Assembly (NCBI GenBank): GCA_043804755.1
Contig: JAZDIT010000020.1
Span: 1 to 13,598, forward strand
Direction of reading: 5' to 3'
Source: JAZDIT01 sp043804755
GTDB taxonomy: Bacteria; Patescibacteriota; Minisyncoccia; Minisyncoccales; JAQTPW01
DNA length: 13,598 nucleotides
In this document: in pieces, positions 6,269 to 11,766 of the stretch
Numbering within the stretch: position 1 is the stretch's first letter
How the letters are laid out: every line of letters begins with the position of its first letter
Position numbers and translations under genes: made by a program
The notes under the pieces: generated by a model
Told to the model about the DNA's origin: nothing
The model's database searches: none
Seen by the model: only the letters and a program-made list of their open reading frames with translations

Positions 6269-6748
6269 ATGGGAGATTTTAGAAAAGGCGGTGAGAAACG
6301 TTTTGGTGGCTATGGAGGCGGATTCAACAGACGAGATGGCGGCCGAGGTGGATTTGGTGGGGGTAGAGATCGCGGACCAGTCACCATGCATCAAGCAATT
6401 TGCGACCAATGCGGAAAGCCATGTGAGGTACCCTTTATGCCAACTAGTGGTAAGCCGGTGTATTGCAACGTTTGCTTTGGAGGTAAAAAAGAAACTGGAA
6501 ATAATAGAAGTAAAGATAGATTATCACAAAAGAATTATGACGGCTACAAAGTTCCTACCAAACCAGATTTTGGAAGCGATATCAGTAAAGGAAATAACGA
6601 TGAAGTAAAAAAGCAGTTAGAAATATTGAATGGGAAAATGGGCCTACTTATTAAGGCAGTAGAAGCTATGGCAAGCACCAAACCTTTGGGGAAAATTAAG
6701 GAAGTGGTAAAAACGGTTCCGGTCGTTAAAGCTAAAAAAATCAGTTAA
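6269..6748 (+). CDS. RG-rich Cys4 zinc-ribbon protein with C-terminal coiled coil, 159 aa
   Basis: Three parts can be seen. Residues 1-36 are rich in Gly, Arg and Phe (GGFNRRDGGRGGFGGGRDRG), like RGG tails that bind RNA. Residues 42-70 form a Cys4 zinc ribbon, C45-x2-C48 and C66-x2-C69, around PCEVPFMPTSGKPVYC, with an extra C52. I believe this ribbon type is common in Patescibacteria and some other groups, often as a short stand-alone or fused domain. After a polar linker, residues about 112-134 (EVKKQLEILNGKMGLLIKAVEAM) look like a short coiled coil, and the tail is lysine-rich. An RNA- or nucleic-acid-binding role is inferred from composition only. There is no ribosome binding site. The preceding DNA is AT-rich with TATAAT at 6246. 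No strong terminator follows directly; repeat R7 begins 22 bp after the stop. Confidence 0.85.
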   Translation: MGDFRKGGEKRFGGYGGGFNRRDGGRGGFGGGRDRGPVTMHQAICDQCGKPCEVPFMPTSGKPVYCNVCFGGKKETGNNRSKDRLSQKNYDGYKVPTKPDFGSDISKGNNDEVKKQLEILNGKMGLLIKAVEAMASTKPLGKIKEVVKTVPVVKAKKIS

Positions 6749-6770
6749 AAGGTTTCTAATTGTTTTTCAA

Positions 6771-6861
6771 ACAGGTTCTGACGTCGTCCCGTAGGCGGAG
6801 TAAAATAAAAAATCGCCATTCGGACGCCTGCCTGTCGGCGGACAGGGTTTTCTGGTAGAAT
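6771..6861 (+). repeat. Composite intergenic module with inserted GC palindrome (copy R7)
   Basis: The box runs ACAGGTTCTGACGTCGTCC (6771-6789) and CGTAGGCGGAG (6790-6800), then an A-rich stretch and ATCGCCATTCGG. Here the module is broken by a GC-rich insert whose core is CCTGTC (6831-6836) paired with GACAGG (6841-6846). It resumes with GTTTTCTGGTAGAAT, ending in the extended -10 (6853-6861). A second perfect TATAAT follows at 6862-6867. The insert probably acts as the terminator stem in place of the usual CGCC/GGCG hairpin. Confidence 0.75.
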
Positions 6862-6907
6862 TATAATATAAACGGTCGCAATAAATAAAAATAATTTTTA
6901 ATAGTTT

Positions 6908-7306
6908 ATGAAAGGATTCAACACAAACATCGAAAAAGACACTTTAGAGAATAATAATTTTCGCAAAGTGCTTTATACCGGGAAACACAGCCAGCTCGTA
7001 CTAATGAGTCTCATTCCTAGAGAAGAAATCGGAATGGAAGTACATCCGGATAACGACCAATTTTTCCGTTTTGAAAAAGGTCAAGGCAAATGCATTATTG
7101 ACGGTAATGAATATGAGCTTGGCGATGGAACAGCGATCGTTGTGCCAGCTGGTGCCCAGCACAACATTATTAACACATCTGATACGGAAGAGCTAAAACT
7201 ATATACCATTTATTCACCGGCACACCACAAAGATGGAATTGTCCGTACCACCAAAGAAGAAGCCGTGAAAAACGAAGCGGAGTTTGATGGTAGTACCACT
7301 GAATAA
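6908..7306 (+). CDS. Cupin-domain protein, 132 aa
   Basis: This is a single-domain cupin of a very widespread small family, usually annotated as a cupin or mannose-6-phosphate-isomerase-like protein. The opening (MKGFNTNIEKDTLENNNFRK), YTGKHSQLVLMSL and the ending (YSPAHHKDG, FDGSTTE) are all strongly typical of it. Metal-ligand candidates are E44 and H46 in GMEVHPDNDQ, Q51 or D50, and H85 in PAGAQHNIIN. In many cupins this pattern holds Mn, Fe or Zn. The specific substrate of this subfamily is not something I can state, and the isomerase label should not be taken literally. Length is normal and full. There is no ribosome binding site; promoters in repeat R7 (6853-6867) lie about 40 nt upstream. 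A perfect 12-bp bidirectional terminator follows 9 nt after the stop. Confidence 0.93.
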   Translation: MKGFNTNIEKDTLENNNFRKVLYTGKHSQLVLMSLIPREEIGMEVHPDNDQFFRFEKGQGKCIIDGNEYELGDGTAIVVPAGAQHNIINTSDTEELKLYTIYSPAHHKDGIVRTTKEEAVKNEAEFDGSTTE

Positions 7307-7315
7307 ATAAAAGTT

Positions 7316-7354
7316 AAAAAACCGCCCTATATTTTACAGATCGGGCGGTTTTTT
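7316..7354. terminator. Bidirectional intrinsic terminator after the cupin gene
   Basis: The inverted repeat is a perfect 12 bp: six A and CCGCCC (7316-7327) with GGGCGG and six T (7343-7354), and a 15-nt loop. It works on either strand in principle. The sequence after the T-run (GATAGGGCTTGATT) is closely like that after the hairpin at 13035-13056, linking it to the repeat module family. Confidence 0.92.
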
Positions 7355-7362
7355 GATAGGGC

Positions 7363-7390
7363 TTGATTTTTTTGTAAATAATTGTAAAAT
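7363..7390 (+). promoter_or_regulatory. TTGATT-type promoter for the C39-like peptidase gene
   Basis: TTGATT (7363-7368) and TAAAAT (7385-7390) are separated by 16 bp, with TTG directly before the -10, as at 1150 and 13064. The predicted leader is about 31 nt and contains AAGGAGG (7414-7420), 7 nt before the ATG. Confidence 0.75.
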
Positions 7391-7427
7391 ATAAAGAGAA
7401 CGAATTTTCAAAAAAGGAGGCGTTCCG

Positions 7428-8012
7428 ATGCCCGTTAATAATGAGATAACCCTAAAGCCATTCCGGCAAACCCCCGGATTCTGCGGACAGGCGTGCATAA
7501 AAATGCTGGTTGATCACTATGATGTTGGGGTTTCCTCGGAACAAGGGATTGCAGAAATTTCTCTTGCCACGAGAGAAACAGGCACTTCCCTGAAGGGAAT
7601 AATTCGGGCGGCGAACTACTTCAACCTCCAGGTTTTCGTGAAGGACAGCAGCAAAATCGCCGATCTGCGTTATTTCATAGACAGGGGGATACCGATTATC
7701 GTAAATTGGTTTCAGGAAGATGATGGACACTATTCCATAGCGGTCGGTCTGGACGAAGAGAAAATCGTCATCATAGATCCGGGTGACGATCATCACAGGA
7801 AAGAAATGGCGATAAACCTATTTTTGGGAATTTGGTTTGACTACGTAGGTGACTACCCTTACCGGAAAAACAGTTTCATATTGAGAAGGATGATAGCTCT
7901 TACTCCTTTTGGAGAATCCTTTCCCATAAAAGGCGGTAAGATACTTGCGAAGGCACCAAAACCCCAAAATGGGGAAAAACGGCGATTCAATGGATTACTA
8001 AAGCTCCCTTAA
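7428..8012 (+). CDS. C39-like papain-fold cysteine peptidase, 194 aa
   Basis: The core matches peptidase family C39 / C39-like: oxyanion-hole Q14 and nucleophile C19 in FRQTPGFCGQAC, then H101 in DDGHYSIAVG and D117 in VIIDPG. C39 domains cut double-glycine leader peptides when fused to ABC exporters. Stand-alone C39-like proteins also occur as peptidases of less certain substrate. Here there is no transporter domain, no signal peptide and no membrane segment, so it should act in the cytoplasm. The part after residue 125, with a basic tail, is unassigned. No double-glycine peptide gene is evident next door. The start is set by AAGGAGG 7 nt upstream, and the promoter at 7363 gives its own transcript. 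The stop codon lies in the loop of the terminator hairpin. The full catalytic set argues for an active enzyme. Confidence 0.85.
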   Translation: MPVNNEITLKPFRQTPGFCGQACIKMLVDHYDVGVSSEQGIAEISLATRETGTSLKGIIRAANYFNLQVFVKDSSKIADLRYFIDRGIPIIVNWFQEDDGHYSIAVGLDEEKIVIIDPGDDHHRKEMAINLFLGIWFDYVGDYPYRKNSFILRRMIALTPFGESFPIKGGKILAKAPKPQNGEKRRFNGLLKLP

Positions 8013-8033
8013 ACAAGGAGCCTTTTATTTTTT
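8001..8033 (+). terminator. Terminator overlapping the end of the C39-like gene
   Basis: AAGCTCC (8001-8007) pairs with GGAGC (8017-8021) plus flanking T, with the TAA stop (8010-8012) in the loop. An 11-nt T-rich tail runs to 8033, directly against the ATG at 8034. A ribosome finishing the gene would cover the left arm. Confidence 0.75.
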
Positions 8034-8585
8034 ATGGAAATATGCAGGATTTACACTGAGCTGATCGAAATGGTAGAATTATTTAACGACATGGATCAAT
8101 TCCCTTTGGGTTTTACAAAATGTCCGAAATGTCAGGAATATTCCATATATATGGAGTCTTCTCTCGGTTCGCCTTTCGGTCCTTCATTCCAAGATAAATC
8201 AAACGGGCGGATTATAGAATGGGAATGTCCTTATTGTTTTGTGATAATTTCGGAAGAAGAATTGAAGAAAAACATGGTCAGGGAATTGGATGAAGAGATT
8301 GAATATGAAAAAAGAGGTTTCAAAAAGGGACAAATTTTGGAGCATATGCCGGAAGAAATATCGGCACAAGAGGCTCGAAAAATGGCAACGGAATATATGA
8401 AAAGCCTTAATATAAAAGAATTCCCTCCGTCATTCGAGAAAGTCCGCGTTTCCGACTGCCAAGAAGAATGGTGGGTGGATTTTGATAAAATTACCAAAAA
8501 AAACGCAAAAGTATTCCCACCCAATTATTGCGTGATTTTAAACAAAAAAACAGGTGGGGTAAATCTCGTTTCTTTGAATAAATAA
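8034..8585 (+). CDS. Cys4 zinc-ribbon protein with C-terminal PepSY/Imm35-like region, up to 183 aa
   Basis: Two parts are visible. The N-terminal part has four cysteines as C30-x2-C33 (KCPKC) and C65-x2-C68 (ECPYC), a zinc ribbon that may bind nucleic acid or protein. After a charged helical linker (about 74-108), residues 110-183 start with SAQEARKMATEYMKSL and continue with EEWWVDFDK and YCVILNKKTGGV. This order (AEARKMA helix, W-rich strand, then a strand ending in K-x-G-x-V) resembles PepSY or Imm35-type folds; that is inference. The start is uncertain. ATG 8034 follows the previous terminator's T-run without a ribosome binding site. ATG 8091 lies 11 nt after TGGTAGAAT (8071-8079), the same extended -10 used in the repeats, and would begin the protein (164 aa) just before the zinc ribbon. 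I list the longer form. Confidence 0.75.
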   Translation: MEICRIYTELIEMVELFNDMDQFPLGFTKCPKCQEYSIYMESSLGSPFGPSFQDKSNGRIIEWECPYCFVIISEEELKKNMVRELDEEIEYEKRGFKKGQILEHMPEEISAQEARKMATEYMKSLNIKEFPPSFEKVRVSDCQEEWWVDFDKITKKNAKVFPPNYCVILNKKTGGVNLVSLNK

Positions 8586-8597
8586 GTCCTGTTTCTC

Positions 8598-8625
8598 TTG
8601 GGTTTCATCCAAATGATGATATAAT
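8598..8625 (+). promoter_or_regulatory. Promoter giving a leaderless start for the 8634 gene
   Basis: TTGGGT (8598-8603) and a perfect TATAAT (8620-8625) are 16 bp apart. The expected start (about 8632-8634) coincides with the second in-frame ATG (8634), not the first (8628), which lies only 2 nt from the -10. Confidence 0.7.
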
Positions 8626-8633
8626 AGATGTAT

Positions 8634-9086
8634 ATGGAATCTGTTGGGGGCGACAAAAAAAGAAAATATCTTTTTATCGCCGTAATTTTGGTTTTCACCG
8701 CGTTTGGCGCATTTTTTGCATATTCGCAATCATCAAAGGAAAAAACCGGAATTATCGAAGGATCTTTGGGATATCCCAGTGAATTCATACCTGCCGATAT
8801 GCGGGTATGCGCGGAAGATATCTCAACCAAACAGCAATACTGTACGGGAGATCATATTCAGAATACGAAATATACTTACGGCGTGGGATACAAATTTGAA
8901 ATTCCAAAAGGGAAATACCGCGTCTTTGCGACCTTGCCGAATTGGGTAAATTACAGGGCTTATTATTCGGAATACGTAACCTGCGGTTTGGGCGCGGATT
9001 GCATTTCGCACTCTCCGATTGTTATTGAGGTCAAAGCGGACAATATTATAAACAATATAGACCCGCAGGATTGGTATAATTTCTAA
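8634..9086 (+). CDS. Membrane-anchored beta-sandwich protein, 150 aa
   Basis: A short basic head (GGDKKRKY) and one hydrophobic helix (about residues 12-29) suggest an N-terminal anchor with the rest outside. The outer part begins TGIIEGSLGYPSEFIPADMRVCAED and includes YKFEIPKGKYRVFATLP. This is like carboxypeptidase-regulatory or prealbumin-type beta-sandwich domains, in which a G-x-(I/V)-x-G strand and a (F/Y)-x-I-P-x-G-x-Y-x-(V/L) hairpin are typical. Four cysteines (in RVCAED, QQYCTGD, VTCGLG and ADCIS) could form two disulfides outside the cell. Such domains usually serve in binding or stability rather than catalysis. I chose ATG 8634 because of the -10 position; an ATG at 8628 would add two residues. 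A 25-codon basic ORF and a hairpin follow. No ribosome binding site is seen. Confidence 0.8.
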   Translation: MESVGGDKKRKYLFIAVILVFTAFGAFFAYSQSSKEKTGIIEGSLGYPSEFIPADMRVCAEDISTKQQYCTGDHIQNTKYTYGVGYKFEIPKGKYRVFATLPNWVNYRAYYSEYVTCGLGADCISHSPIVIEVKADNIINNIDPQDWYNF

Positions 9087-9125
9087 TTTCAAAGGTCAAG
9101 AGTAAAAAAAGAAAAATCCAAATAT

Positions 9126-9203
9126 ATGGCATGGGCACAAATAAAAAGGCTTAACAGAAAATTGAAAAAAAGAAACAGAAAGAATCCTTTAAGGAAAAAA
9201 TAA
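9126..9203 (+). CDS. Possible 25-aa highly basic peptide
   Basis: ATG 9126 to TAA 9201 encodes 25 residues beginning MAWAQIKRLNRKLKKRN. Thirteen of the 25 are Lys or Arg and only two are aromatic or strongly bulky near the start. It lies between the 8634 gene and its hairpin terminator, so it would be on the same transcript. No ribosome binding site is visible. Such a composition can arise by chance in A-rich DNA, but it also fits small ribosome-associated or antimicrobial-type peptides. Conservation in relatives would decide. Confidence 0.3.
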   Translation: MAWAQIKRLNRKLKKRNRKNPLRKK

Positions 9204-9213
9204 TTGGAATTTG

Positions 9214-9240
9214 AAGAAACAGTCCTCGAGGCTGTTTCTT
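9214..9240 (+). terminator. Hairpin ending the 8634 transcript
   Basis: A 9-bp perfect stem, AAGAAACAG (9214-9222) with CTGTTTCTT (9232-9240), has a 9-nt loop. The T-rich tail is short because an extended -10 (TGTTATAAT) begins at its last base, the same terminator-into-promoter join seen in the repeat modules. Confidence 0.65.
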
Positions 9241-9248
9241 GTTATAAT
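9240..9248 (+). promoter_or_regulatory. Extended -10 promoter, upstream of the two in the export leader
   Basis: TGTTATAAT matches TGnTATAAT exactly. No -35 is clear. Transcription would start near 9255 and meet the hairpin at 9323-9356 about 70 nt later. The surrounding 17 nt (9241-9257) recur at 9318-9334 with two changes. Confidence 0.55.
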
Positions 9249-9266
9249 ATGGTCAGATCAATACGC

Positions 9267-9308
9267 ATGAATAGCGGAGAAAAACATTTGAATCTGATTG
9301 CAATTTAA
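9267..9308 (+). CDS. Possible 13-aa leader peptide
   Basis: ATG 9267 to TAA 9306 would encode 13 residues (MNSGEKHLNLIAI). It starts about 12 nt after the predicted start of the 9240 promoter and stops 14 nt before a terminator-like hairpin, the arrangement of an attenuator leader. No ribosome binding site or run of one amino acid supports it, so this is a weak call. Confidence 0.2.
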   Translation: MNSGEKHLNLIAI

Positions 9309-9325
9309 CTTTTTTGTGTTAAAAT
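9298..9325 (+). promoter_or_regulatory. Promoter for the MacAB-type export operon
   Basis: TTGCAA (9298-9303) and TAAAAT (9320-9325) are 16 bp apart, with an extended TG at 9317-9318. Start is expected near 9332, leaving a leader of about 50 nt before ATG 9381 and excluding the left arm of the hairpin at 9323. No ribosome binding site is seen in the leader. Confidence 0.65.
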
Positions 9326-9356
9326 ATGGTCTGAAAGTCGGGCCATATTATTTTTT
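9323..9356 (+). terminator. Terminator-like hairpin inside the export-operon leader
   Basis: AATATGGTC (9323-9331) pairs with GGCCATATT (9341-9349, one G-T pair) with a 9-nt loop; six T (9351-9356) follow. It would stop transcripts from the 9240 promoter but cannot form in transcripts starting near 9332. Confidence 0.6.
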
Positions 9357-9380
9357 AAAATCGAATAAAATTAAACTTTT

Positions 9381-10865
9381 ATGAAAATAAAAAAGAAAAA
9401 ACTGATAATAGGTATAATCATCGCAGCCGTTTTGATTTTTGCCGTGAGCCAGATATTTTTCGATAAATCAGAGAACGGTTTTACTGTTGAAAACGTGCAA
9501 AAAGGAACCGTTGTCCAGGAAGTTTCCGAAAACGGTACGGTGCAGATGGGGGAGGATGTCGATTTGAATTTCAAAACAAGCGGCACTATTTCAAACATTT
9601 ATGTGAGGGTCGGCGATCAGGTTTTCGCCGGACAAAGCTTGGCGAAATTGGATACGATTCAGCTTTCAATACAGCTGGCACAGGCGCAGTCAAACGCCCA
9701 GGCGCAGAGGGCGAGATTAGCGGAATTGCAGAGAAGCGCTAATTCCGATTTGGACAGCTATTACAAAAGCACTCCCGATGTTTTGAATCAGGCGTATAAT
9801 CTGACGGACAGCGCGATAAGGCAGCAGGTTGCGGATTTATTTTTATACAGAACGGAGGCAAGCGTTCCGTATTTCGATTTAACTTACAAAAATTGCAACA
9901 ATCAGGCATCGGCAGAATCCGCTGGTCAGAGGAAAATCGTTGAAGATGATTTGAATGTCTGGAGAGAGGAACTGCAAAATTTGTCCGACGCTCCCTCGGA
10001 AATTGATGAAGCGATTTCAAAAGCAGAAATTTATCTTAACGATGCCCAGAGTTTGTTGAACAGGGTAAACGATACATTGTCTGCAAATTGCGAGCTTACT
10101 AATGATGAAAAGACAAAAATCGATACATACAAACCTTTGGTGAATGCGGCTCTCACAAACTTGAACACCGCAATAACTTCCGTTTCCGCCCGGAAAAGTG
10201 CGATAGAAGCGCAGAAACTTGCGGTGGAGAATTACTCCGGCGGCACCAAGGAAGAAATAACTTATCAACAGGCGCTGGTCAGGCAAGCCGAAGAGGGAGT
10301 CATCCTTTTGCAGAATCAAATCAGAGACGCGACTCTTTTGAGTCCGTCCGAGGGCCAGATTGCGCAGATCAACAGAAGAATCGGAGAGCTGGCGCAGATA
10401 ACGCAGCCCTTCATAGTTTTCATTCCAAAAAGTCCGTTTGAAATAAAAGCCTATATTTACGAGGAAGACGTTGTGAAAGTTGAAGTCGGCGATCCCGTGG
10501 GAATAAAACTGACAGCTTTTCCCGAACAGGCACTGGAAGGGAAAGTAATTTCAATCGATCCCTCTGCGACTTTAATAGACGGCGTTGTTTATTTTGGAGT
10601 GAAAATCGATATCCAGAATCCTCCCTTGGGGACGAGATCCGGAATGTCGGCCGATATAATAATCAGAACAGAACAAAAAGAAAATGTTTTGGTTATTCCT
10701 GAATCGGCAATTACAACCAAGGAAGGGAAAACATTTGTTCAAATCGTAAGCGGCAAAAAGCTTCAGGAAAGGGAAGTGCAGATAGGTTTGAGGGGAAGTG
10801 AAGATATAGTTGAGGTTTTATCCGGTCTGCAGGAGGGAGAGCAAATCGCGATTACGGGACAATAA
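9381..10865 (+). CDS. HlyD/MacA-family periplasmic-adaptor-like export subunit, 494 aa
   Basis: After a very basic head (MKIKKKK), residues 8-26 form one membrane helix. The first half of a lipoyl/barrel-sandwich domain follows (about 60-92, with GTISNIYVRVGDQVFAGQSLAKLD). A long Ala/Gln-rich helical hairpin (about 93-315) comes next, broken by a 125-175 region. The second lipoyl half is at about 316-345 (SPSEGQIAQINRRIGELAQI), then a beta-barrel (about 350-432) and a C-terminal membrane-proximal domain (433-494, VLVIPESAITTKEGKTFVQIV). This order is that of MacA/HlyD adaptors, which link an inner-membrane ABC transporter to the outside. In a single-membrane cell it would act with the transporter alone, as described for MacAB-like systems of Gram-positives. 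The helical hairpin is long. The ATPase gene begins 6 nt after the stop, so the two are co-transcribed. Exported substrate unknown. Confidence 0.92.
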   Translation: MKIKKKKLIIGIIIAAVLIFAVSQIFFDKSENGFTVENVQKGTVVQEVSENGTVQMGEDVDLNFKTSGTISNIYVRVGDQVFAGQSLAKLDTIQLSIQLAQAQSNAQAQRARLAELQRSANSDLDSYYKSTPDVLNQAYNLTDSAIRQQVADLFLYRTEASVPYFDLTYKNCNNQASAESAGQRKIVEDDLNVWREELQNLSDAPSEIDEAISKAEIYLNDAQSLLNRVNDTLSANCELTNDEKTKIDTYKPLVNAALTNLNTAITSVSARKSAIEAQKLAVENYSGGTKEEITYQQALVRQAEEGVILLQNQIRDATLLSPSEGQIAQINRRIGELAQITQPFIVFIPKSPFEIKAYIYEEDVVKVEVGDPVGIKLTAFPEQALEGKVISIDPSATLIDGVVYFGVKIDIQNPPLGTRSGMSADIIIRTEQKENVLVIPESAITTKEGKTFVQIVSGKKLQEREVQIGLRGSEDIVEVLSGLQEGEQIAITGQ

Positions 10866-10871
10866 ATATAC

Positions 10872-11588
10872 ATGGGTTCAATTATTAAGCTGGAAAACGT
10901 CTGGAAAATTTACGAATGCGGGAAGATAGAGTTGCCCGTGCTAAGAGGTGTTAATCTGGAAATAGCTCCGGGTGCTTTTGTCGTAGTATTGGGACCTTCG
11001 GGTTCCGGAAAATCCACGATGCTGAATATGTTGGGCTGTTTGGATTTGCCGACAAAGGGCCAGGTTTTTCTGGATGGAAAAGATATTTCCAAAATGTCGG
11101 AAGATGAGCTGGCGCAGGCAAGGGGACAGAAAATCGGTTTCATTTTCCAGCAGTTCAATCTGTTGCAGAATCTCAATGCTTTGGAAAACGTGATGCTGCC
11201 AATGGTTTTTCAGGGGAAATCCGAAGCGGAAAGAATAGAAAGGGCAAAGTTCCTTTTAACCTCTTTGGGTTTGGGAGAAAGGATTTTTCATAAGCCTTCG
11301 GAGCTTTCGGGAGGAGAACAGCAGAGGATAGCCATTGCAAGGTCTTTGGCGAATAATCCGGAAATTATCGTTGCCGACGAACCGACGGGAAATCTGGATT
11401 CGACTACCGGCCAAAAAATTATGGAAACCCTGATTAATCTGCACCAGAAAGAAGACAAAACGATTGTAGTCGTAACTCACGATCCCACGATTGCAAACTA
11501 CAGCAACCAGATAGTCCATATAAAAGACGGACAAATAGTTTCAAACCATATTGGGGAGAAGGTGTTGTGGGAGGAGGGTGGCGTTTAG
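10872..11588 (+). CDS. MacB/LolD-type ABC transporter ATPase, 238 aa
   Basis: All ABC motifs are present and normal: Walker A GPSGSGKST (41-49), Q-loop Q93 in FIFQQFNLL, signature LSGGEQQR (145-152), Walker B IIVADE (165-170) with catalytic E170, D-loop GNLD (173-176) and switch H203 in VVTHD. The short loop pattern and the QQFNLLQNLNALENV stretch are typical of the MacB/LolD/FtsE subfamily, whose members power mechanotransmission by permeases with four membrane helices rather than direct substrate passage. Here the ATPase is separate from the permease, unlike E. coli MacB, where they are fused, but like many Gram-positive systems. The start is 6 nt after the adaptor gene with no ribosome binding site, suggesting translational coupling. 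The gene ends in TAG, then a 178-bp gap with a large folded element separates it from the permease gene. Confidence 0.96.
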   Translation: MGSIIKLENVWKIYECGKIELPVLRGVNLEIAPGAFVVVLGPSGSGKSTMLNMLGCLDLPTKGQVFLDGKDISKMSEDELAQARGQKIGFIFQQFNLLQNLNALENVMLPMVFQGKSEAERIERAKFLLTSLGLGERIFHKPSELSGGEQQRIAIARSLANNPEIIVADEPTGNLDSTTGQKIMETLINLHQKEDKTIVVVTHDPTIANYSNQIVHIKDGQIVSNHIGEKVLWEEGGV

Positions 11589-11593
11589 CAATC

Positions 11594-11708
11594 AAAGTTT
11601 TCAGGCACCGATAGTTCCCTCATCCAGCGATTCGGGACTATCTGCATTCTCGTCCCGTCATCTGCAGAACCATGCTGACGGGACTGCGAAAGCTGCCGTG
11701 AAAACTTT
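11594..11708. repeat. Folded 115-bp inverted-repeat element between ATPase and permease
   Basis: Outer arms AAAGTTTTCAGGCA (11594-11607) and TGCCGTGAAAACTTT (11694-11708) pair over 14 bp with one bulged G. Inside are two hairpins: GATAGT and CCC (11610-11619, one bulged T) with GGGACTATC (11634-11642), and a perfect 9-bp GTCCCGTCA (11652-11660) with TGACGGGAC (11676-11684). Together they make a three-way junction. The two inner hairpins resemble each other (TCCCTCATC and CCCGTCATC on the left arms, GGGACT on the right). It could be a regulatory RNA in the operon, or an inserted palindromic element; no clear target duplication is visible. Confidence 0.7.
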
Positions 11709-11766
11709 ATTACCTCACTTTAGAGGGTACAAAAAAACAAATTCCTTTGCTTTAAGAAAAAATAAT

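Noticed and set aside
1054..7368. Integron cassette array with attC sites
   Set aside because: All genes are on one strand with repeats between them, but the boxes lack a clear pair of RYYYAAC and GTTRRRY ends, several copies lack one half, and no integrase is in the window.
11551..11766. N-terminal extension of the permease from ATG 11551
   Set aside because: It overlaps the ATPase gene, reads through the folded element, has low-complexity Ser/Arg content, and the family N-terminus begins at 11767.
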